A program made the translations under genes and the position numbers. Under the pieces are notes generated by a model. It did not search any database and was not told the DNA's origin. It worked only from the letters and a program-made list of their open reading frames with translations. Below are positions 48,119-56,859 of a DNA stretch of 64,000 nucleotides, piece by piece; position 1 is the stretch's first letter; each line of letters opens with the position of its first letter. Origin of the DNA: Comamonadaceae bacterium (GTDB taxonomy: Bacteria; Pseudomonadota; Gammaproteobacteria; Burkholderiales; Burkholderiaceae_C); assembly GCA_947447355.1 (NCBI GenBank), contig CANFJF010000004.1, positions 34,969 to 98,968 of the forward strand, written 5' to 3'.

Positions 48119-48550
48119 TCAAGCCTTGGCCGCTGGTCGGCTGGCGGCTTTGTGCGCTTCGAGCGTCTGCACCGGTGCGCCTTGTTCTGCCCAGTCAGCA
48201 AAGCCGCCGTCGATGTGCGCGACGTTGGTCATGCCCATGTCTTGTAGCGCCTTGGTGGCCAGCGCACTGCGCCAACCGGCGCCGCAAAACAACACGAACT
48301 CGCGCGATTCGTCGCCAAACACCGGCTTGAAATACGGCGAATCCGGGTCGACCCAAAACTCCAGCATGCCGCGCGGCGCCAGCAGAGCGCCCGGCAGCGT
48401 GCCGCCACGTTCGATCTCGCGCGGGTCACGGATGTCGACGATCTGCAACTTTGGGTCGCCCAATCGTTCGCGAATTTGGGCTACGCTGTAGGTCGTGACT
48501 TCGGCCATGGCCTCGTCGACCAGTACGCGAAAACCTTTGGTGATGGCCAT
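48119..48550 (-). CDS. Rhodanese-like domain protein
   Basis: 143-residue single rhodanese domain. The active-site loop is FCGAGWRSALA with Cys89, so sulfur-transferase activity is possible. LQIVDIRDPREIERGGTLPGALLAPRG is the usual substrate-side motif. GGAAACGTC precedes the ATG, 12 bp after the thiolase stop. Confidence 0.87.
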   Translation of the reverse strand: MAITKGFRVLVDEAMAEVTTYSVAQIRERLGDPKLQIVDIRDPREIERGGTLPGALLAPRGMLEFWVDPDSPYFKPVFGDESREFVLFCGAGWRSALATKALQDMGMTNVAHIDGGFADWAEQGAPVQTLEAHKAASRPAAKA

Positions 48551-48562
48551 GACGTTTCCTTG

Positions 48563-49744
48563 TTACAACAATTCGATGGCGAGGGCCGTGCCTTCACCGC
48601 CGCCAATGCACAAAGTCGCCACGCCTTTTTTGAGGCCGCGGGCTTTCAGCGCATACAGCAAGGTGACGATGATGCGGGCGCCGCTGGCACCGATCGGGTG
48701 ACCCAAGGCACACGCACCGCCGTTGACATTGACGATGTCGTGGCTGATGCCTAGCTCTTTCATGGCGGCCATCGGCACCACCGCAAAGGCCTCATTGATT
48801 TCCCACAGATCGACATCACCCACCTGCCAGCCGATTTTCTTCAGCAGCTTTTGCACAGCGCCCACCGGTGCGGTGGTGAACCACTCGGGCGCTTGGGCAA
48901 AGGTCGCGTGGCCGACGATGCGGGCGATCGGCGTCGCACCCAAGGTCTTGGCGGTGGAGGCGCGTGTCAGCACCAGCGCAGCCGCACCATCATTGATGGA
49001 GGAGCTGGACGCCGCCGTGATGGTGCCGTCTTTTTTGAATGCCGGGCGCAGCGACGACATTTTTTCTAACTTGACCTTGCCTGGGCCTTCGTCGATGGCA
49101 ATGACGGTGTCTCCGGCGCGGCCTTTCACCGTCACTGGCGTGATCTCGGCTTGGAAAGCACCAGACTCAATCGCCGCCCGGGCGCGCTGCACGCTGGCTG
49201 TGGCGAAGGCGTCTTGTGCCTCCCGCGAGAACTGGTATTTGTCGGCGCACTGCTCGCCAAAGGTGCCCATGGCGCGGCCTAGCTCATAAGCGTCTTCGAG
49301 GCCGTCGAGCATCATGTGGTCATAAATACGGTCGTGGCCGATGCGAATGCCGCTGCGACCCTTCAGCAACAGATGCGGCGCGTTGGTCATGCTTTCCATG
49401 CCGCCAGAGACCATCACGTCACGGCTGCCGGCGATCAACTGGTCGGCGGCGAGCAGCGTTGCCTCCATGCCCGAACCGCACATCTTGGACAGCGTCACCG
49501 CACCCGCGCTGGCCGGCAAGCCGCCCTTGAAGCCGGCCTGCCGCGCAGGCGCTTGGCCCTGCCCGGCCATCAGGCAATTGCCGAACAGCACTTCGTCAAC
49601 GAGGGCTGGTGAAATGCCGGCGCGCTCAATCGCCGCCTTGATTGCAGCACCGCCGAGATCGTGCGCAGCCAAAGATGAAAAGTCGCCTTGAAAGCCGCCC
49701 ATGGGCGTGCGTGCGGCACCGAGAATGACGATGGAATCAGACAT
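48563..49744 (-). CDS. Acetyl-CoA C-acyltransferase (thiolase)
   Basis: 393 residues. Catalytic Cys89 is in LSKMCGSGMEA, the second Cys is near residue 379 in LCIGGGEGTALAIE and the His is in CALGHPIGASGAR. It cleaves acetoacetyl-CoA or condenses acetyl-CoA, which fits conversion of acetoacetate from leucine breakdown. Part of the isovaleryl-CoA dehydrogenase operon. Confidence 0.92.
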   Translation of the reverse strand: MSDSIVILGAARTPMGGFQGDFSSLAAHDLGGAAIKAAIERAGISPALVDEVLFGNCLMAGQGQAPARQAGFKGGLPASAGAVTLSKMCGSGMEATLLAADQLIAGSRDVMVSGGMESMTNAPHLLLKGRSGIRIGHDRIYDHMMLDGLEDAYELGRAMGTFGEQCADKYQFSREAQDAFATASVQRARAAIESGAFQAEITPVTVKGRAGDTVIAIDEGPGKVKLEKMSSLRPAFKKDGTITAASSSSINDGAAALVLTRASTAKTLGATPIARIVGHATFAQAPEWFTTAPVGAVQKLLKKIGWQVGDVDLWEINEAFAVVPMAAMKELGISHDIVNVNGGACALGHPIGASGARIIVTLLYALKARGLKKGVATLCIGGGEGTALAIELL

Positions 49745-49766
49745 GTATTTCCTTCAATAAATTGAT

Positions 49767-50423
49767 TTATCTCGTTGCCTTGCCCACGCGGTCAACGGCC
49801 GCACGGTACATGGGCTCCAGCCCGGTGTTACCCGTGACAGTGACATGCATATCCTGCAACAGGCCATCATGAATACCGTAAACCCAGCCGTGGAGTGAGA
49901 CGTTTTGCCCTCGCAGCCAGGCATCTTGCAACACGGTGCTTTGCGCGACATTGATAACTTGCTCAATCACATTGAGCTCCACCAGAGCGTCGCACCGATG
50001 CTCTTCAGCAATGCCGTTGATCAGCGATTGGTGCCTGTCACGCACATCTTGGATGTGGCGCAACCAGTTGTCGGCCAAGCCAATCCGCGCGCCTTCCAGG
50101 GCCGCACGAACACCAGAACAGCCGTAATGACCCACCACCATCACATGCTCAACTTTCAGTCGCTCGACGGCAAACTGAATGGTCGACAGTGCGTTCAGGT
50201 CTGAATGCACGACCACGTTGGCCACGTTGCGGTGGACGAACACCTCACCAGGCTCCAAGCCGGTGATCTGATTGGCTGGCACCCTGCTGTCCGAGCAGCC
50301 AATCCACATGTACTTGGGTGTTTGCTGCTGAACCAAGCTGGTGAAAAAGTCCGGGCGCTCCGCTTCCATCTGCGCGGCCCAGGCACGGTTGTGCACGAAA
50401 AGATCTGTGATCGAGGTTGTCAT
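49767..50423 (-). CDS. can: Beta-class carbonic anhydrase
   Basis: 218 residues from the ATG at 50423. Zinc ligands and partner residues are Cys43-x-Asp45-x-Arg47 in IGCSDSRVPA, then His99 and Cys102 in GHYGCSG. It interconverts carbon dioxide and bicarbonate. Placed between isovaleryl-CoA dehydrogenase and thiolase, it probably supplies bicarbonate for the biotin-dependent methylcrotonoyl-CoA carboxylase. Confidence 0.93.
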   Translation of the reverse strand: MTTSITDLFVHNRAWAAQMEAERPDFFTSLVQQQTPKYMWIGCSDSRVPANQITGLEPGEVFVHRNVANVVVHSDLNALSTIQFAVERLKVEHVMVVGHYGCSGVRAALEGARIGLADNWLRHIQDVRDRHQSLINGIAEEHRCDALVELNVIEQVINVAQSTVLQDAWLRGQNVSLHGWVYGIHDGLLQDMHVTVTGNTGLEPMYRAAVDRVGKATR

Positions 50424-50460
50424 GGAATCTATCTTAGTCAGTTGGTGTGAATGCAGGATC

Positions 50461-51639
50461 TCAGCAGGTTTCTGCAAACAGCTCACGGCCAATCAGCATG
50501 CGGCGAATTTCGCTGGTGCCAGCGCCAATTTCGTAGAGCTTGGCATCGCGCCACAAACGTCCCAGCGGGTAGTCATTGATGTAGCCGTTGCCGCCAAAAA
50601 TTTGCACGCCTTCGCCAGCCATCCACGTGGCTTTTTCAGCACACCACAAAATCACCGAAGCGCAGTCTTTGCGCACTTGCCTGACATGCTCCACACCCAG
50701 CAAATCGAGGTTTTTGGCCACGGTGTAGGCAAACGATCGTCCGGCCTGCAGCACCGTGTACATGTCTGCGACCTTGCCTTGAATCAACTGAAACTCGCCA
50801 ATGCTTTGGCCGAACTGCTTGCGGTCATGGATGTAGGGAATGACGCTGTCCATGACGGATTGCATGATGCCCAAGGGACCGCCGGTGAGTACGGCGCGCT
50901 CGTAATCCAAGCCGCTCATCAACACTTTGGCGCCATTGTTCAAACCGCCCAAAATATTCTGCGCAGGCACTTCGACGTTGTTGAAAACGAGTTCTCCTGT
51001 GTGACTGCCGCGCATGCCAAGCTTGTCGAGCTTTTGCGCAACAGAAAATCCGGGCATGTTTTTCTCGATCAAAAAAGCTGAAACGCCGCGAGCACCCAAC
51101 TCCGGTTCGGTCTTGGCGTAAACCACCAGCGTGTCGGCGTCCGGTCCGTTGGTGATCCACATCTTGTTGCCGTTGAGCAGGTAATAACCGCCCTTGTCTT
51201 GAGCCTTCAGCTTCATACTGATGACGTCAGAACCTGCGCCGGGCTCGCTCATGGCCAGTGCGCCCACGTGCTCACCACTGATGAGTTTTGGCAGATATTT
51301 TTGGCGCTGCTCTGGTGTGCCATTGCGTTTTATTTGGTTCACGCACAAATTGCTGTGGGCGCCGTAGCTCAAGCCCACTGAAGCCGAAGCGCGCGAGATT
51401 TCTTCCATCGCGATCATGTGCGCAAGGTAGCCCATGCTGGCGCCGCCGAACTCTTCACCCACCGTGATGCCGAGCACGCCAAGGTCGCCCATCTTGCGCC
51501 ACAGGTCCATCGGAAACTGGTCGTTGCGGTCGATCTCCGAAGCCCGCGGTGCGATCTCAATTTGCGCGAATTCACGGACCGCATCGCGCAAGGCATCGAT
51601 GTCGTCTCCGAGCTGAAAGTTGAGTCCTGGCAATGTCAT
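50461..51639 (-). CDS. liuA: Isovaleryl-CoA dehydrogenase
   Basis: 392 residues. Closely matches the isovaleryl-CoA dehydrogenase type: [38 protein letters not shown], and the catalytic Glu in [15 protein letters not shown], with Gly at the alternative C-terminal position ([10 protein letters not shown]). First oxidation step after leucine is converted to isovaleryl-CoA. GGAAACGCC precedes the ATG. Downstream of a LiuR-type palindrome and a thioesterase gene. Confidence 0.95.
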   Translation of the reverse strand: MTLPGLNFQLGDDIDALRDAVREFAQIEIAPRASEIDRNDQFPMDLWRKMGDLGVLGITVGEEFGGASMGYLAHMIAMEEISRASASVGLSYGAHSNLCVNQIKRNGTPEQRQKYLPKLISGEHVGALAMSEPGAGSDVISMKLKAQDKGGYYLLNGNKMWITNGPDADTLVVYAKTEPELGARGVSAFLIEKNMPGFSVAQKLDKLGMRGSHTGELVFNNVEVPAQNILGGLNNGAKVLMSGLDYERAVLTGGPLGIMQSVMDSVIPYIHDRKQFGQSIGEFQLIQGKVADMYTVLQAGRSFAYTVAKNLDLLGVEHVRQVRKDCASVILWCAEKATWMAGEGVQIFGGNGYINDYPLGRLWRDAKLYEIGAGTSEIRRMLIGRELFAETC

Positions 51640-51665
51640 GGCGTTTCCTTGAAGTTTGAAATAAA

Positions 51666-52124
51666 TCAGTACGTTTGCGGTACCGGCATCAGCGTTTGCT
51701 GCATCACGGCGCAGTCGGTCACTTTGCCGTCGGCCGCCACGTGTTTGACGTCAGCGACGGTGATGATGAGGCGCTTACCGCCCTTGAGGACACGGCCAAT
51801 AGCGCGCAACTCACCCCCCTGAAACGCCGCCAGAAAATTAATCTTGTATTCGACTGTGGTCACTTCCATGCCTGCAGGCGCGACGGTCAGACCTGCATAA
51901 CCGGCAGCAATGTCGGCCAACGCACCCATCGCGCCGCCATGAAAGCCGCCTTGTTGCTGAGTCACCTTGTCCGAATACGGCAGCACCACTTCGCACAAGC
52001 CATGCTCGACGCGCAACAGGCGTGCGCCCCAATGCTGCATCAAGCCTTGCCGAACAAAGCTGGCATCGATTCGCTTGAAATAGTCGGCATGAATCGGGAA
52101 TTGCGAAGTTTCAACAACGGTCAT
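51666..52124 (-). CDS. PaaI-family hotdog thioesterase
   Basis: 152 residues from the ATG at 52124. The hotdog core [25 protein letters not shown] and the later [28 protein letters not shown] are typical of acyl-CoA thioesterases of the PaaI group. First gene of the operon reading liuA-can-thiolase, with a 22-bp palindrome at 52142-52163 just upstream. Confidence 0.88.
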   Translation of the reverse strand: MTVVETSQFPIHADYFKRIDASFVRQGLMQHWGARLLRVEHGLCEVVLPYSDKVTQQQGGFHGGAMGALADIAAGYAGLTVAPAGMEVTTVEYKINFLAAFQGGELRAIGRVLKGGKRLIITVADVKHVAADGKVTDCAVMQQTLMPVPQTY

Positions 52125-52141
52125 GTTCAGAGGCCCTTTAG

Positions 52142-52163
52142 TTGACGTTGACGTAAACGTCAA
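52142..52163. promoter_or_regulatory. Putative LiuR operator 1
   Basis: 22-bp near-palindrome with half-sites TTGACGTTGAC and GTAAACGTCAA (20 of 22 positions symmetric), 18 bp upstream of the thioesterase ATG. Resembles LiuR-type sites known from proteobacterial branched-chain amino acid regulons. Confidence 0.75.
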
Positions 52164-52191
52164 TTATGGCGGCTGTGCACGGCGGTGCGTT

Positions 52192-52590
52192 TTAGGCCAA
52201 TTTCTTCGCCGCTTTCGCCAGCAAAGCGCGTGCCTCCTTTTCATGCCCCTTGATCTCTTCAAGATTAGCGTGAAGGTCCGCCATTTGCTCTTCCAAGCGT
52301 TGCCGGTGACCATCCAGCACGATCAGAAATTTTTTCATCTGCGGCACGGTGTCACGTGGGCTGTCGTAAGAGTCAATGATGTCCTTGGCCTCACTCAAGC
52401 TCAGGCCTAGGCGCTTGGCGCGCAACGTGAGCTTCAGTCGGGTGCGGTCGCGGGCCGAGTAGATTCGGTTGCGTCCGCCGGGTCCTTCACGCTGCGGTTG
52501 CAGCAAACCCATGTCCTCATAAAAACGCATGGCCCGGGTGGTCAGGTCAAACTCTTTGGCAAGATCGCCGATGGTGTATGTCGTGGCCAT
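52192..52590 (-). CDS. liuR: MerR-family regulator of branched-chain amino acid/leucine degradation (LiuR)
   Basis: 132 residues. N-terminal MerR winged helix (MATTYTIGDLAKEFDLTTRAMRFYEDMGLL) and a coiled-coil C-terminus (LIVLDGHRQRLEEQMADLHANLEEIKGHEKEARALL). No metal-binding cysteines, as in LiuR rather than metal-sensing MerR proteins. Start at the ATG at 52590. It is flanked by two TTGACGT-type palindromes and precedes the isovaleryl-CoA dehydrogenase operon, matching the LiuR arrangement described in proteobacteria. Confidence 0.88.
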   Translation of the reverse strand: MATTYTIGDLAKEFDLTTRAMRFYEDMGLLQPQREGPGGRNRIYSARDRTRLKLTLRAKRLGLSLSEAKDIIDSYDSPRDTVPQMKKFLIVLDGHRQRLEEQMADLHANLEEIKGHEKEARALLAKAAKKLA

Positions 52591-52674
52591 GGTGCAGGCA
52601 AAGCCCCTCTGGGGATGGTGTTGGGTGGAGTCACAGATCACGCTCAAGTTAATGCATCTCTACAATTAGACGCG

Positions 52675-52696
52675 TTGACGTTGACGTCAACGTCAA
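52675..52696. promoter_or_regulatory. Putative LiuR operator 2 (perfect palindrome)
   Basis: 22-bp perfect palindrome, half-site TTGACGTTGAC, between liuR (85 bp away) and the divergent MBL hydrolase gene (25 bp away). Same half-site as operator 1. Positioned to control both liuR and the hydrolase. Confidence 0.8.
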
Positions 52697-52720
52697 ATGT
52701 AGCGCACCGTTAGGCCCCTC

Positions 52721-53800
52721 ATGAACCTCCTTGAACAGCAATTGCATTACCCGCTTGGCGATACTCTCCCTGCCAGCGGTACGGCGTTGCAAATCGCGCC
52801 AGGCGTTGGCTGGATACGCATGGACCTGCCCTTCGCGTTGAACCATATCAATTTATGGCTACTTCGCGACGAGATCAACGGTCAAGACGGCTGGACCATC
52901 GTCGACTGCTGCATCGACCAAGACGAATCCAAAGCGCAATGGGAGGCAATTTTTGCGAGCCAACTGGAAGGCTTGCCGGTGCTACGCGTTGTCGTGACGC
53001 ACATGCACCCAGACCACATCGGCTTGGCCCACTGGCTGTGCGATCGCTGGAACGCTCGCCTTTGGATCAGTGCAACTGACTTCAATACCGCCCGCTTGGC
53101 TAGGACCAGCACGACCGGTTTTGGCGGTGACAACACGGCTCAATTTTTCGCATCTCATGGCCTTGTTGACCCTGATTCTTTGGCGCAAATACGCGCACGA
53201 ACGGGCTACTACGCCAGCATGGTGCCGAATGTCCCGCGAAGTTTTACCCGACTCATGGATGGCATGGATCTGCGCATTGGCGGTCGGCGCTGGCGTTGCA
53301 TCAGCGGTTACGGCCATGCGCCCGAGCACATCGCCCTGTATTGTGATGACGCCTCATTGCCTGCGCCCTTGCTGATCAGCGGGGACATGGTGTTGCCGCG
53401 AATTTCGACCAACATCAGCGTCACCGACGTCGAGCCCGAGTCGGACCCGCTGGCGCTATTTTTGACATCAATCGACAGATTCAAGGCTCTCGCGACGAAC
53501 ACCTTGACGCTGCCCTCGCACGGCAAACCGTTTGAAGGTCTTCACACGCGGATCCAGCAATTACACGACCATCATCGCGATCGGCTTGACGAGGTGATGG
53601 AAGCCTGTACGGTTAGCCTTTGCAGCGCGATAGACATTTTGCCGGTGATGTTCAAACGCAAGCTGGATCTGCACCAAACGACGTTTGCCATGGGTGAGGC
53701 GATTGCTCACTTGCACTTGTTGTGGTTGAAAGGACGTTTGAAACGCCATGTCAGCGCTGACGGTATTTACCGCTTTAGCTGCTCAGAACAGCCTCGTTAA
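52721..53800 (+). CDS. MBL-fold metallo-hydrolase
   Basis: 359 residues. Metal-binding HxHxDH is THMHPDHIGLAHW (H94, H96, D98, H99), followed by GYGHAPEHIALYC, SGDMVLPRIS and the late SHGKPFEGLH. The class includes thioesterase-like and lactonase-like enzymes. A C-terminal helical segment (about 285-345) resembles the winged-helix-like tail of glyoxalase-type MBL proteins. A perfect LiuR-type palindrome upstream suggests a role in acyl-CoA metabolism. Its 3' end overlaps the convergent response-regulator gene by 26 bp. Confidence 0.85.
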   Translation: MNLLEQQLHYPLGDTLPASGTALQIAPGVGWIRMDLPFALNHINLWLLRDEINGQDGWTIVDCCIDQDESKAQWEAIFASQLEGLPVLRVVVTHMHPDHIGLAHWLCDRWNARLWISATDFNTARLARTSTTGFGGDNTAQFFASHGLVDPDSLAQIRARTGYYASMVPNVPRSFTRLMDGMDLRIGGRRWRCISGYGHAPEHIALYCDDASLPAPLLISGDMVLPRISTNISVTDVEPESDPLALFLTSIDRFKALATNTLTLPSHGKPFEGLHTRIQQLHDHHRDRLDEVMEACTVSLCSAIDILPVMFKRKLDLHQTTFAMGEAIAHLHLLWLKGRLKRHVSADGIYRFSCSEQPR

Positions 53801-54215
53801 CCCCAAGCCAATAGGCTTGCAAACTGTTCAAATTTTCGGTGAAGGCGCGAAAGTCGACGGCCTTTTTGACGAAGCCATTAGCCCCGTTTCGATAACAGGC
53901 CACCATGTCGGAATGTTCACTGGATGACGTCAGGACGACCACTGGCACGAACTCAGTGAGTGGATTCGCACGCATCCGACGCAACACATCGACCCCCGAA
54001 ATCTTCGGCAGTTTCAAGTCGAGCATCACCAGATTCGGTTGCTTTTGGGTGTTGCGTCCAGCAAACACACCTTGGCCCCACAGGTAATCAAGCGCATCTG
54101 CGCCGTCGCGTGCGACGACGATGTCAGCCGTGACGCCTTGCTCTTTCAAGGTCAAAACGGTCAACTCCAAATGGTCTGGGTTGTCCTCTACGACAAGAAT
54201 CTGTTTATCGTTCAT
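53775..54215 (-). CDS. Single-domain response regulator (CheY/Rcp1-like)
   Basis: 146 residues consisting only of a receiver domain. Phosphorylation site D66 in VMLDLKLP, acidic pair E10/D11, switch Thr in VVVLTSSSEHSD and Lys in GFVKKAVDF. The loop before D66 is long (GQGVFAGRNTQKQP), as in Rcp1-type regulators that partner with phytochrome-like kinases. No kinase gene is next to it. AT-rich DNA with an inverted repeat lies upstream. Confidence 0.87.
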   Translation of the reverse strand: MNDKQILVVEDNPDHLELTVLTLKEQGVTADIVVARDGADALDYLWGQGVFAGRNTQKQPNLVMLDLKLPKISGVDVLRRMRANPLTEFVPVVVLTSSSEHSDMVACYRNGANGFVKKAVDFRAFTENLNSLQAYWLGVNEAVLSS

Positions 54216-54229
54216 TAAAAATCAATAGC

Positions 54230-54258
54230 GTTAATAAATTATATTTAATTTTATTAAC
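54230..54258. repeat. AT-rich inverted repeat upstream of the response regulator
   Basis: GTTAATAAA and TTTATTAAC are perfect 9-bp arms separated by 11 bp, lying 15-43 bp upstream of the response-regulator ATG. Could be an operator; the region is very AT-rich, so chance symmetry is possible. Confidence 0.35.
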
Positions 54259-54339
54259 AAATTAACACAATTTATATTTTTAGGATGTTTTGCAGAGCTA
54301 TCGTTGTACCACGACCTTGGCATCAATACACCGCCATGA

Positions 54340-55362
54340 TCACCACTTCGGGACCAGTTCATCTTTGAGTTGGCCCCGCAGCTCAGCATAGTCGGGCACT
54401 ATCGCACGGACGGTGTCCCAAAAGCGCGGGCTATGGTCCATCACGCGCAAATGGCTTAGCTCGTGCACCACGACGTAATCGATCACTGACAACTTGAAGT
54501 GAATCAGCCGCCAATTCAGGCGAATTGAACCGTCGGCACTGGCACTGCCCCAGCGCGTGCCGGCACTGCTCAGACTCAAGCGCTGCCAGCTGACACCGAG
54601 CCTGGGTGCGTAATGATTGAGTCGCTCTTCGAACAGCTGCTTGGCGTGCCGCATAAGCCAAGCCTGCGCGGCATCGCGAATCTGCGTGGCGGAAGCGCTG
54701 TGAGCCAAACCCAACTCGAGCACTTGGCGCGACCCTGCACGCGGATCACTTGGCGCTCCCAAAGTCGGGCCGGGCTGACGACTCAACTGCGCTCCCACAG
54801 CGGAACGTTGCTGGCGCGGGTCCAGCAACAAAACCAACTCTCCGCCCATGAACGGTACGGTAGCGCCGTCTTGCCAATCAACACGGGCCGACTCCATGCG
54901 ACTATGCCGGTCCCTTGTCTCCTGCAATTTTTTCAATATCCAGCTGGCTTTTTCATGCACCGAGCGGTCAATTTCAGCCAGCGGCACCCATTTCGGCGCA
55001 CTCACAGACAAGCCCTCTGGCCCCACAGAAAAACCAATCGTGCGGCGCTTGCCGCGCTTCAAGGCGAAACCCACCAACACGCCTGACAACAGTGCTTCGC
55101 GGCTGGCATCGGGGTGCCGAAAGCTGGCTGGAGCGAGCGCCTGCTCCAAGGTTTGCGTGGGGAGTTGAGGAAATGGAGGGTGTGGCGGGACTGGATCGAA
55201 CTCTGCTTTAACGACCTGAGGACTCAACAGGTCAGCCGCCACTGTAAGTGGCTCCCTGGACCTGCGCGGCGCACGCGGCTGTCGGACCTTGGTTGGCGGC
55301 CGGAGTACGGGAGCGGGTTCCGACGCAAACAGATCTAGTGTTCGCTGGAAAAACTTTAGCAT
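54340..55362 (-). CDS. YgjP/WLM-type zinc metallopeptidase (DUF45, M48-like)
   Basis: 340 residues. The zinc site is VVHELSHLRVMDHSPRFW (HExxH plus the downstream His), typical of the YgjP family. The first 90 residues are Pro- and Arg-rich and of low complexity (RPPTKVRQPRAPRRSREP), longer than in most family members. Downstream of plsC on the same strand. Substrate unknown. Confidence 0.87.
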   Translation of the reverse strand: MLKFFQRTLDLFASEPAPVLRPPTKVRQPRAPRRSREPLTVAADLLSPQVVKAEFDPVPPHPPFPQLPTQTLEQALAPASFRHPDASREALLSGVLVGFALKRGKRRTIGFSVGPEGLSVSAPKWVPLAEIDRSVHEKASWILKKLQETRDRHSRMESARVDWQDGATVPFMGGELVLLLDPRQQRSAVGAQLSRQPGPTLGAPSDPRAGSRQVLELGLAHSASATQIRDAAQAWLMRHAKQLFEERLNHYAPRLGVSWQRLSLSSAGTRWGSASADGSIRLNWRLIHFKLSVIDYVVVHELSHLRVMDHSPRFWDTVRAIVPDYAELRGQLKDELVPKW

Positions 55363-55405
55363 CGCTAGAGTTTACTGATCACGACGCTTGTCCGGGCGGC
55401 CTGTT

Positions 55406-56170
55406 TCAGGCCTTGAGAATTAAAGCTGATGCTTCGTGCACATAGGCCTCAGGGTCAAGGCGTCGCATCTCGGCTTCAATCCAGGCCTGAACTTCGCGCA
55501 TCAGCTCGTCTGGCATGCGGCCAACACTGCTAATCGGCTTGCCAATCGAAATATCCACAATGCCAGACGTCTTGATGAAAGCCTTGCGCGGCCAACATTT
55601 GGCCGAGGTCACTGCCACGGGTATCACCGGGGCACCGGTCTCGATCGCCAGTCGTGTGCCGCCACTTTTGTAAACGCCCTGCTGGCCGCGTGCGATGCGC
55701 GTGCCTTCCGGAAACATGATGACCCAAACGCCTTGCTTCATCAATCGTCGACCCTGCTCGACCACTTTTGAGAAAGCTTCGGTGCGCTTGCTGCGGTCAA
55801 TGTGAATCATGTCCATGCGGGCCATGGCCCAGCCAAAAAACGGCACACGCAACAGCTCTTTTTTGAACACATAAGCCAACGGGTGTGGCATCAACGCGAC
55901 CATCGAAAAAGTTTCCCAAGTACTCTGGTGCTTGACCAACAGCACGCAGGCGCTGGTGTCGCCTGTGGGCAAGTTTTCCATGCCTGTGACACGGTTCTGA
56001 ATGCCCAGTAGCAAGCTGCCGCTGGAGACTGTCAAGCGCAGCCAGCCGGCGCACATTGTGTAGATTTGGGTGCTGGTTAAAAACGGCGCAGCCACCATAA
56101 CGGCAATGGCCCAGGGAATCACAGTGAGGATCATCAAGAGCAAATGAAGGACGGAGCGGATCAAGGGCAT
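55406..56170 (-). CDS. plsC: 1-acyl-sn-glycerol-3-phosphate acyltransferase (PlsC-like)
   Basis: 254 residues from the ATG at 56170, beginning with a hydrophobic segment (SVLHLLLMILTVIPWAIAVMVAA). Motif III FPEGTR is intact; motif I reads KHQSTWET, an H-x4-E instead of the usual H-x4-D, a variant I believe is common in Burkholderiales. Acylates lysophosphatidate in the inner membrane. The frame extends to 56581 but that part overlaps gmhB and is not expected to be used. Confidence 0.88.
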   Translation of the reverse strand: MPLIRSVLHLLLMILTVIPWAIAVMVAAPFLTSTQIYTMCAGWLRLTVSSGSLLLGIQNRVTGMENLPTGDTSACVLLVKHQSTWETFSMVALMPHPLAYVFKKELLRVPFFGWAMARMDMIHIDRSKRTEAFSKVVEQGRRLMKQGVWVIMFPEGTRIARGQQGVYKSGGTRLAIETGAPVIPVAVTSAKCWPRKAFIKTSGIVDISIGKPISSVGRMPDELMREVQAWIEAEMRRLDPEAYVHEASALILKA

Positions 56171-56252
56171 GGTGAGCTTTGAGAAATAACAGACAGAATC
56201 TGCAGCGCGTCTTGTGGCAACGCAGCAGACATCGGGGTTAGGGATTGAAGGC

Positions 56253-56831
56253 TCAAGGCGCGGGAGCGGGGACAACAGCGAGCATGTTCCGCTCAAGTAA
56301 AAAGTCGGCAAAAGCACCCAGGTCACGGTGTAGCCGAGTGCCTGCGGGCAGGCCCTCTGGGTGGCCGCCGGCAGAATAGCGGGCCGACTTGCCAGTGAGC
56401 ACCAGATGCGGCTCGCAACCTGCTGCCGCAGCGGCGAGGACGTCACGCAGTGAGTCACCGCAACTGGCCACGCCCTTGAGCGGGACACCAAAGCGCAGGC
56501 CGATTTGCTCAAAAAGGCCGGGCAAGGGCTTGCGGCAAACGCAAACTTCTTCAGATGCGTGCGGGCAATAAAAAACAGCATCGACGCGACCTCCGACGGC
56601 GGCCAGCATCTTGTGCATCTTGGCGTGCATGGCGTTCAGCGCCGCGACATCAAACAAGCCTCGACCCAAGCCCGACTGGTTGGAGGCGATCACCACATGC
56701 CAGCCACCATGGTTGAGCCTGGCAATCGCCTCCAGAGCGCCCGGTAAGGGCATCCACTCTTCAGGCGTCTTGACGAAGTCTTCGCTGTCGCTGTTGATGG
56801 TGCCGTCGCGATCTAGGATGACGAGTTTCAT
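56253..56831 (-). CDS. gmhB: D-glycero-beta-D-manno-heptose 1,7-bisphosphate 7-phosphatase
   Basis: 192 residues from the ATG at 56831 (GGGGACC upstream). HAD family of the GmhB type: LDRDGTIN (catalytic Asp pair), ASNQSGLGRGLFD, and the zinc-binding Cys/His set in YCPHASEEVCVCRKPLPGL. Supplies a step of ADP-heptose synthesis for lipopolysaccharide. Between glyS and plsC. Confidence 0.92.
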   Translation of the reverse strand: MKLVILDRDGTINSDSEDFVKTPEEWMPLPGALEAIARLNHGGWHVVIASNQSGLGRGLFDVAALNAMHAKMHKMLAAVGGRVDAVFYCPHASEEVCVCRKPLPGLFEQIGLRFGVPLKGVASCGDSLRDVLAAAAAGCEPHLVLTGKSARYSAGGHPEGLPAGTRLHRDLGAFADFLLERNMLAVVPAPAP

Positions 56832-56859
56832 GGAGGTCCCCATAGCGATGCTCGTTGGA

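Noticed and set aside
56171..56581. 137-codon N-terminal extension of PlsC
   Set aside because: It overlaps gmhB in another frame and has no PlsC-like sequence; the hydrophobic start at 56170 fits the family.
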